From the NCBI GenBank assembly GCA_023387715.1, contig JAEWHQ010000136.1, positions 1 to 11,973 of the forward strand: 11,973 bases of DNA, given 5' to 3'. Source of the stretch: Pseudomonadota bacterium. GTDB lineage: Bacteria; Pseudomonadota; Alphaproteobacteria; Rhizobiales; Rhizobiaceae. The translations under genes and the position numbers were made by a program. Under the pieces are notes generated by a model. It was given only the letters and a program-made list of their open reading frames with translations, was not told the DNA's origin and ran no database searches. Positions 8,201-11,973 of this stretch are shown here, in pieces; the first letter of the stretch is position 1, and each line of letters begins with the position of its first letter.

Positions 8201-8760
8201 TGGGGCTTGGCCTCTCCATCGTTGACCGTATCGGCCATGTACTGGGCCTGCCAATCAGCCTGTCCTCCATTGTCGGGCGCGGCACGGTTTTCACCATCAC
8301 CCTGACACCTTCTGATGAGCAGATAGAACCGGATCAAAAAACAACACAGACACAGGCCGGCGGCATTACATCCTTGCAAAATTTACGGGTTCTGTGCCTT
8401 GATAATGATGCGAAAATCCTGGGTGGCATGCAGGCATTGCTTGGCAATTGGGGCTGCCATGTCGAAAGTATCCGCAATCACAGCGATCTGATTTTCTACT
8501 GCCACCATTCCAAACAACCGCCGCATGTCATTATTGCCGATTACCATCTGGAAGAAGGAAATGGGCTGGAAATCATTGATTATGCCAGAAAATATTTTGC
8601 AAAAAATATGAATTGCCCGTTCATCGCGGCCATCCTCCTGACCGCTGATCGCTCGCCGGAAGTCCGCGCTGAGGCTGACGACCGACAGGTGATTATCCTG
8701 AACAAGCCTCTCAAACCAGCCGCATTACGCAGCCTTCTATCCAAATTGGCACCGCGATAA
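5266..8760 (+). CDS. SLC5/SSS-transporter-linked hybrid sensor histidine kinase (CrbS/MxtR-like)
   Basis: A 1164-residue inner-membrane sensor joining a sodium/solute symporter-like module to a hybrid kinase. Residues 1 to about 515 hold some 13 hydrophobic segments with SSS-family patches (CTSWTFFGSVGM at 48-59, SEHVTSIADFLAARYGKS at 94-111). About 540-625 is a soluble helical linker that may match the STAC-type domain of such kinases. A PAS domain follows at about 643-750, then a coiled coil at about 755-797. The phospho-acceptor is H808 in VGHDILQPL. ATPase boxes are N918/N922 (N), DSGIG at 949-953 (G1) and EGLGLGLS at 977-984 (G2). The C-terminal receiver (1040-1164) has D1046 and D1048, phospho-Asp D1092, T1126 and K1147, all intact. 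GAGGAG sits 8 nt before the ATG. The gene converges on the response regulator at 8775-9422, its likely partner. By family resemblance to CrbS/MxtR it may sense acetate or another carboxylate; the ligand, and whether the symporter part transports, are unknown. Confidence 0.92.
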   Translation: MQGWAVIGLAFLYLLLLFAIASIGDKRATNKNNKPRPYIFSLSLAVYCTSWTFFGSVGMAATSGWEFLGIYIGPVLVFVFGNRFLRHMVRLAKSEHVTSIADFLAARYGKSFSVASLATLIAAVGSIPYISLQLKAVSGSVDMIVTNYNPDFDPSVFIFGDISLAVAAVLALFAILFGTRHTDATEHQDGLILAVAVESLIKLSAFLLVGIACTFFLFGTPSELLDTLYNSPEALSALEHKTAASTWIIHSILSACAVIMLPRQFHVTVVESRSDKELHTARWMFPLYLILINIFVLPIALIGVMKLGPSVNGDLYVLALPLLVHADTMAIVAFIGGLSAATAMVIVACVALSIMISNHMVLPLLIKYFMQQERTQKRDLTQIILITRRLTIIIILALSFAYYRVTSNNAHLASIGFISFAAIAQFAPVLIGGLWWRNANGRGALLGLTAGFIVWAYTLLIPTLAPDNAALIIDGPFGISWLRPAALLGSDALPLTHGVIWSLAINTFFFIAGSLSRPASPVERIQASIFLPRHVMTMPTLRRFRTEVTVAELQSTISSYLGAERVARALMHYEDKHQEHLTPNKTIDITLLRYAEQLLGTAVGSSSARLILSLLLHRKDGSARGARQLLDNASEALQQNRDLLQIAIDQMPQGVTVLDKDLRITCWNRQFRLLLSLPDEVIQVGFPISTILEYMDQRGDIPVSERAAIIRSFGRANQVWRFQIRSTGKTLEIRSNPMPDGGLVASYTDVTASVEAETMRQRANEILEQRVADRTAELTAVNQELAQARGLAEKANLGKTRFLAAVGHDILQPLNAARLYSTLLSEKLAHSEYTEFTENINSSLESVEAILGLVLDISRLDTGALKPEPSVFRLDALMTQVAKDFAPLAKNRGLELRVIPSSITLKTDRNMLRRLLQNLISNSIKYSHTGKIVFGVRRRGDHMDLQVLDSGIGIAPDKLATVFQEFTRLDEGARVAEGLGLGLSIVDRIGHVLGLPISLSSIVGRGTVFTITLTPSDEQIEPDQKTTQTQAGGITSLQNLRVLCLDNDAKILGGMQALLGNWGCHVESIRNHSDLIFYCHHSKQPPHVIIADYHLEEGNGLEIIDYARKYFAKNMNCPFIAAILLTADRSPEVRAEADDRQVIILNKPLKPAALRSLLSKLAPR

Positions 8761-8765
8761 GCACA

Positions 8766-8784
8766 GCGTTTTTTTTAAGAACGC
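8766..8784. terminator. Weak hairpin at the convergent gene ends
   Basis: GCGTT (8766-8770) and AACGC (8780-8784) can pair across a T8 run and the stop codon of the response regulator gene. It is the only structure in the 14 bp between the two stop codons. The stem is short and the T run lies in the loop rather than after the stem, so termination here would be inefficient. Confidence 0.25.
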
Positions 8785-9422
8785 AGGCTTTCCGCGCCAA
8801 TTTTTGACAAAACAATCACCGCTTGTGTGCGGCTGTCAACATTAAGCTTTTGCAAGACTGCCGACACATGCGCCTTAACGGTCGCTTCCGAGACAGAGAG
8901 TTCATACGCAATCTGCTTATTCAAAAGCCCTTCACCTAGCATTGTCAGCACCCGCATTTGCTGCGGTGTCAAGGTGCGGATGCGTTGCAGCAAATCACGC
9001 GTTTCAGCATCGGATTCAGCTGTGATCTCCACCCCTGCCGGAAGCCAGATATCGCCGTTTAAAACCGCACGTACCGCATCACCGATACCGTCCATACTGG
9101 TTGATTTCGGGATAAAGCCGGACGCACCCAGTTCAAGCGCTCTGGAAATTGTCGCGCTGTCATCCGTGCCGGACACGATAATGATAGGAAGTGCAGGTTG
9201 CAGCGCTTTTAATGCAATCAGACCAGACAATCCGGTACCGCCCGGCATGGTCAGATCAAGCAATAATAAATCAAGATCATCCCGATCTTTAACAAGCTGA
9301 ACAACCGATTCAAAATCCCCCACTTCAGTGATACTTACTTCAGCAGAAACTGCTTCTAAAACTTGCCTTAATGCGCCACGAAACAGCGGATGGTCATCGG
9401 CAATAATAAATTTTAAGTGCAT
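8775..9422 (-). CDS. NarL/LuxR-type response regulator (CrbR/ErdR-like), partner of the sensor kinase
   Basis: A 215-residue DNA-binding response regulator. From ATG 9422, the receiver domain (about 2-118) has the acidic pair D9/D10 in IADDHPLFR, phospho-acceptor D56 in LLLLDLTMPGGTG, the switch residue S84 (IIVSG) and K106 (IPKS). The LuxR-type helix-turn-helix (about 148-212) contains LTPQQMRVLTMLGEGLLNKQ and SEATVKAHVSAVLQKL. The HDxxQPL-type kinase opposite it commonly pairs with this class of regulator. In Vibrio and Pseudomonas the CrbS/CrbR (MxtR/ErdR) pair controls acs, the acetyl-CoA synthetase gene; the same role here is inference, and no acs gene lies in the window. Start: ATG 9422 begins the receiver in the usual way (MHLKFIIADDH) but lacks a good ribosome site. 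A TTG at 9473 with AGGTGA just upstream would add 17 residues and cannot be excluded. Confidence 0.92.
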   Translation of the reverse strand: MHLKFIIADDHPLFRGALRQVLEAVSAEVSITEVGDFESVVQLVKDRDDLDLLLLDLTMPGGTGLSGLIALKALQPALPIIIVSGTDDSATISRALELGASGFIPKSTSMDGIGDAVRAVLNGDIWLPAGVEITAESDAETRDLLQRIRTLTPQQMRVLTMLGEGLLNKQIAYELSVSEATVKAHVSAVLQKLNVDSRTQAVIVLSKIGAESLRS

Positions 9423-9892
9423 TGCGCAGTCATTTACTCTTGGGTTTCGACGAAGTTCGCATGCGTCTTTCAAGATTTCACCTGAGTTTGCGATGCGTCA
9501 TCATCATTCCATGATTAGCTGTTTTGTGACCAGGAATCACGGCCATAAACTTGCTGGCACATATTGAAATCATCGCGTCTGGCATATCAAAGCTTGCAGG
9601 CAACGAGTATTGAGCAGCGACAACTGCCACAACATCTTCATCATCACCATGGTGCAAAGCTGATTTCAGACTTTTTTGCCTGATGTAAGAACCCCTTCCC
9701 CACTTAACATGAATTTATTAAAGTATTTTTCAGCGGTTTTTTCAAGTCATTCATTACACGCAACATGATCAAGAGCCATATATTGTGATGTCGCTTATGC
9801 CTATGCCGCGCTCTGGCCTTATTATTCATTCAGCATAACAATGGTTTTATGAGCAAACCATTCGAGATTCTTGAAACAAAAGAAGGCGAACC
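9423..9892. other. Non-coding region of about 470 bp between the response regulator and pip
   Basis: This stretch should hold the promoters of the minus-strand response regulator gene and of pip. I see no convincing gene on either strand apart from a possible 17-codon extension of the regulator (9423-9473) and a 15-codon ORF at 9849-9896. It contains short perfect dyads (ATCAT-TCC-ATGAT at 9503-9515 and the palindrome CACCATGGTG at 9645-9654) and AT-rich patches (about 9710-9745). No clear -35/-10 pair, terminator or riboswitch is recognisable. Confidence 0.5.
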
Positions 9893-9896
9893 ATGA
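9849..9896 (+). CDS. Possible 15-codon leader ORF overlapping the pip start (speculative)
   Basis: ATG 9849 opens a frame encoding MSKPFEILETKEGEP, ending at TGA 9894-9896. Its stop overlaps the pip ATG (9893-9895) in an ATGA arrangement, the geometry typical of translational coupling. The AAGG ribosome site of pip lies inside this ORF. No good ribosome site precedes ATG 9849, and an ORF of this length can occur by chance. If real it would act as a coupling or leader peptide; no function can be assigned. Confidence 0.2.
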   Translation: MSKPFEILETKEGEP

Positions 9897-10840
9897 CGCA
9901 GCATCAGCTTTATCCGGAAATCCAGCCCTTTAGTCAGGAAATGTTGCAGGTCTCGGGCTTACACCGCATCTATCTGGAACAATGCGGCAATCCGGATGGC
10001 AAGCCGGTGATTTTATTGCATGGCGGTCCGGGCGGTGGTTCCACGCCGAATATGCGCCGTTTTCACGATCCGGAAAAATACCGCATCATTCTGTTTGACC
10101 AACGCGGTTGCGGGCGCTCCACACCTCACGCAGAGCTGCGCGAAAACACCACATGGGATCTGGTCGAGGATATGGAAAAAATCCGCGAGCATCTCAATAT
10201 TGAAAAATGGCAGGTCTTTGGCGGCTCCTGGGGCTCCACGCTGTCGCTGGCTTATGCGCAAACCCATCCTGACCGCGTCAGCGAGCTGGTATTGCGTGGC
10301 ATTTTCATGGCCAGAAAATTTGAAATCGACTGGCTCTATTCCAATGGTGCCAGCATTGTTTTCCCTGATCACTTTGAAGACTATCAGGAACATATCCCTG
10401 AAAATGAGCGCCACGACATGGTGGGCGCCTATTATAAGCGCCTCACTGACCGCAATCCAAAAGTGCAGATTGAAGCGGCACGCCGCTGGGCACGCTGGGA
10501 AGCCTCGGTCATTTCACTTTTGCCCGATCCATCACGGGTGGAAGAATTTGGCGAAGACAGCTACGCCATCGCTTTTGCCCGTATTGAGTGCCATTATTTC
10601 CAGAATAAGGCCTTCTTCAAAACAGATGATCATTTATTGCGCCATATTGATCTCATCCGCCATATTCCGGGTGCTATCATTCATGGCCGCTATGATATGT
10701 GCACACCCTTTATCAATGCGTGGCAATTGAAAAAAATGTGGCCGGAAGCTGATCTCTATATTGTTGAAGACAGCGGTCACGCCTCCACTGAAAAAGGCAT
10801 TATCCATCAGCTGATTGCGGCCACCCGCAAATTTGCCTGA
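9893..10840 (+). CDS. pip: Proline iminopeptidase (prolyl aminopeptidase, family S33)
   Basis: This alpha/beta-hydrolase releases N-terminal proline from peptides in the cytoplasm. Its 315 residues are the normal length for the small bacterial Pip type. Visible features are the oxyanion-loop motif HGGPGGG at 43-49, DQRGCGRS at 69-76, and the nucleophile S112 in GGSWGS. The triad is completed by D268 (GRYDMCTP) and H296 (DSGHAS). E203 in the RRWARWE motif and E232 in ARIECHYF correspond to the glutamates that hold the free N-terminal amino group in the Serratia enzyme, supporting true prolyl aminopeptidase specificity. AAGG at 9883-9886 lies 6 nt before ATG 9893. A GC-rich hairpin follows 44 nt after the stop. 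It is probably transcribed alone, possibly preceded by a tiny leader ORF whose stop overlaps its start. Confidence 0.96.
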   Translation: MTQHQLYPEIQPFSQEMLQVSGLHRIYLEQCGNPDGKPVILLHGGPGGGSTPNMRRFHDPEKYRIILFDQRGCGRSTPHAELRENTTWDLVEDMEKIREHLNIEKWQVFGGSWGSTLSLAYAQTHPDRVSELVLRGIFMARKFEIDWLYSNGASIVFPDHFEDYQEHIPENERHDMVGAYYKRLTDRNPKVQIEAARRWARWEASVISLLPDPSRVEEFGEDSYAIAFARIECHYFQNKAFFKTDDHLLRHIDLIRHIPGAIIHGRYDMCTPFINAWQLKKMWPEADLYIVEDSGHASTEKGIIHQLIAATRKFA

Positions 10841-10883
10841 GGCCAAGTATAAATCCAATACAGAATAAATAATTGAGTATGGT

Positions 10884-10921
10884 GCGGGCGCAGTGAATGT
10901 GAAAACATTGACTGCGCCCGC
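10884..10921 (+). terminator. GC-rich hairpin downstream of pip, possible terminator without a U-run
   Basis: Arms 10884-10900 (GCGGGCGCAGTGAATGT) and 10905-10921 pair over 17 positions with one G-G mismatch around a GAAA tetraloop. This is the most stable-looking hairpin in the window, but it is followed by CTCATATTTG and has no T run. It could slow or end transcription after pip, protect the 3' end of the message, or be a dispersed palindromic repeat. Confidence 0.5.
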
Positions 10922-11015
10922 TCATATTTGCACAATCATTATTACACAAAAGCCATGAGCCCCATGCACAGGTGCTATGCTCATAATGGTTTAACTTTGC
11001 CTTTTTATATTTTTC

Positions 11016-11092
11016 GTTCTAAAGCAGTTCGCTACAAACAATCTGACGTGATTAAAAACAGTTCAATTTCAAGGGCAAATGCTTTAGAGAAC
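11016..11092. repeat. Imperfect long-range inverted repeat just before the DUF952 gene
   Basis: GTTCTAAAGCA at 11016-11026 is complementary to TGCTTTAGAGAAC at 11080-11092, apart from a 2-nt bulge; the arms are 53 nt apart. The right arm includes the only ribosome-site-like sequence (AGAGAA, 11086-11091) of the gene starting at 11097. Folded in RNA it could hide that site. The layout also resembles palindromic intergenic elements common in this bacterial order. Only this copy is visible here. Confidence 0.35.
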
Positions 11093-11096
11093 AAGA

Positions 11097-11441
11097 ATGA
11101 GCTCAAAAATCATTTATAAAATTGTCCCACAGCAAATGTGGCAGGAAGCGCAAAAAACCGGCATTTTCACCGGCGCTCCGATTGATATTGAAGATGGTTA
11201 TATTCACTTTTCAACGGCAGATCAGGTGCAGGCGACAGCCTCCAAGCATTTTGCCGGACAAGATGATTTACTGCTTGTGGCCGTTGATGCGGCCTTGTTT
11301 GGGCATGAGCTCAAATATGAAGTTTCGCGCGGCGGCGCATTATTCCCGCACCTTTATGCAAATCTTGATTTGCAACTTGTTCAGTCTGTCGTTGCTTTGC
11401 CTTTGGGCGAAGACGGTGTTCATCTTTTTCCGGAGCTGTAA
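11097..11441 (+). CDS. DUF952 family protein
   Basis: A 114-residue soluble protein of the DUF952 family, which has no established biochemical function. Family features visible are the N-terminal [10 protein letters not shown] (5-14), the central [20 protein letters not shown] block (33-52), and the [11 protein letters not shown] segment (77-87) near the C-terminus. No signal peptide or membrane segment is seen. The gene ends 2 nt before the pyrD ATG, and the pyrD ribosome site lies within its last codons, so the two are probably co-transcribed and translationally coupled. A DUF952-pyrD pairing is, from memory, common in alphaproteobacteria; whether the protein serves pyrimidine synthesis is unknown. 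The ribosome site (AGAGAA, 5 nt before ATG) is weak and falls within an inverted repeat. Confidence 0.9.
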   Translation: MSSKIIYKIVPQQMWQEAQKTGIFTGAPIDIEDGYIHFSTADQVQATASKHFAGQDDLLLVAVDAALFGHELKYEVSRGGALFPHLYANLDLQLVQSVVALPLGEDGVHLFPEL

Positions 11442-11443
11442 TC

Positions 11444-11973
11444 ATGCCTCGTTTATTCGAAAGTTTTGGCCGCCGCGCCCTGTTTGCGCTTGATGCCGAA
11501 CAAGCGCATGCTTTATCCATCACAGGTTTGAAAACCGGCCTTGTCAGCGGCAGCTTTCCCGAAGATCCTGCATTACGCCAGAAAATCGCCGGTGTTTGTT
11601 TTCCCAACCCGCTCGGCATGGCTGCAGGCTATGACAAAAACGCTGAAGTGCCGGATAATCTCTTAAAGCTCGGCTTCGGCTTTACAGAAGTTGGAACCCT
11701 TACCCCGCGCCCGCAAAGCGGTAATCCGAAACCACGCGTTTTCCGCCTTGTCGAAGATGAAGGCGTCATCAACCGTCTGGGTTTCAACAATGAAGGCCAT
11801 GAAGCAGCCTATAAGCGGTTGGCTGAACGCGGCAGCACCGGCATTATCGGTGTTAATATCGGTGCTAACAAAGATGCCGAAGACCGCATTGCTGATTATG
11901 TTGAAGGCATCAAACGCTTTCATGCGGTTGCGCGTTATTTCACCGTCAATATTTCATCGCCGAATACACCGGG
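11444..11973 (+). CDS. pyrD: Dihydroorotate dehydrogenase, class 2 (quinone-dependent), 3' truncated by window edge
   Basis: This FMN flavoenzyme oxidises dihydroorotate to orotate in pyrimidine synthesis and passes electrons to membrane quinone. 176 complete codons are visible, about half of the usual length. Features are the N-terminal membrane-associating helix region ([16 protein letters not shown] and the AEQAHALS stretch, 1-26) that marks class 2, the FMN-binding [14 protein letters not shown] (55-68), [18 protein letters not shown] (81-98), NRLGFNNEG (110-118), IGVNIGANK (135-143), and [10 protein letters not shown] at 168-177 with S172 matching the catalytic serine of the E. coli enzyme. 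GGAG at 11432-11435 inside the preceding gene is 8 nt before the ATG. The end is lost only at the window edge; nothing suggests a broken gene. Confidence 0.97.
   Translation, partial: MPRLFESFGRRALFALDAEQAHALSITGLKTGLVSGSFPEDPALRQKIAGVCFPNPLGMAAGYDKNAEVPDNLLKLGFGFTEVGTLTPRPQSGNPKPRVFRLVEDEGVINRLGFNNEGHEAAYKRLAERGSTGIIGVNIGANKDAEDRIADYVEGIKRFHAVARYFTVNISSPNTP

Noticed and set aside
9534..9549. GTGA-N7-TCAC resembling a CRP-type site
   Set aside because: CRP-family sites need a 6-bp spacer; here it is 7, and the half-sites are otherwise poor.
9328..9567. 79-codon plus-strand frame spanning the response regulator start and intergenic region
   Set aside because: Mostly antisense to the regulator gene; no ribosome site or family resemblance.
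9645..9654. Palindrome CACCATGGTG in the intergenic region before pip
   Set aside because: A ten-base perfect palindrome is short enough to be chance and does not match a known operator class or sit at a recognisable promoter.
10020..10730. 236-codon plus-strand frame within pip
   Set aside because: Alternate frame inside an intact pip gene with every catalytic residue; no ribosome site and no recognisable domain.

Overview
The window looks like a chromosomal segment of an alphaproteobacterium of the Hyphomicrobiales, most likely in or near the Brucellaceae (Brucella/Ochrobactrum/Pseudochrobactrum group). The grounds are an ALA-synthase-type HemA (the C4 route to haem, typical of alphaproteobacteria), a DUF952 gene directly before a class 2 pyrD, and a transporter-linked hybrid kinase of the kind common in this order. 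Base composition looks close to half GC, lower than I recall for Brucella itself. The genus is an inference from memory and was not tested.

Layout. 1-165 (+) is the tail of an unidentified gene, closed by a strong intrinsic terminator. 277-1738 (+) is a two-gene unit, a GT25 glycosyltransferase followed by a NodB-type deacetylase that starts at GTG; together they suggest modification of a surface glycan such as LPS. 1912-3186 (+) is hemA, with a perfect FNR/FixK-type box (TTGAT-N4-ATCAA) about 100 nt upstream. Facing terminators separate hemA from ilvE (3330-4418, -). mscL (4633-5046, -) lies upstream of ilvE with its own terminator. 5266-8760 (+) encodes an 1164-residue SLC5/SSS-PAS-histidine kinase-REC protein. 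It converges, with 14 bp between stop codons, on a NarL/LuxR-type response regulator (8775-9422, -). Together these resemble the CrbS/CrbR (MxtR/ErdR) acetate-responsive system. About 470 bp with no confident gene follow, then proline iminopeptidase (9893-10840, +), a GC-rich hairpin, a DUF952 gene (11097-11441, +) and the start of pyrD (from 11444, +), which runs off the right edge.

How the genes fit together. Most of the window is core metabolism and physiology: haem, branched-chain amino acids, pyrimidines, peptide turnover and osmotic protection. The regulatory content of most interest is the predicted oxygen-linked control of hemA and the transporter-linked two-component pair. I saw no mobile element, CRISPR array, tRNA or rRNA gene. 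I found no convincing wholly new system; the less-explained items are several dyad or hairpin elements in the intergenic regions and a possible 15-codon leader ORF overlapping the pip start.
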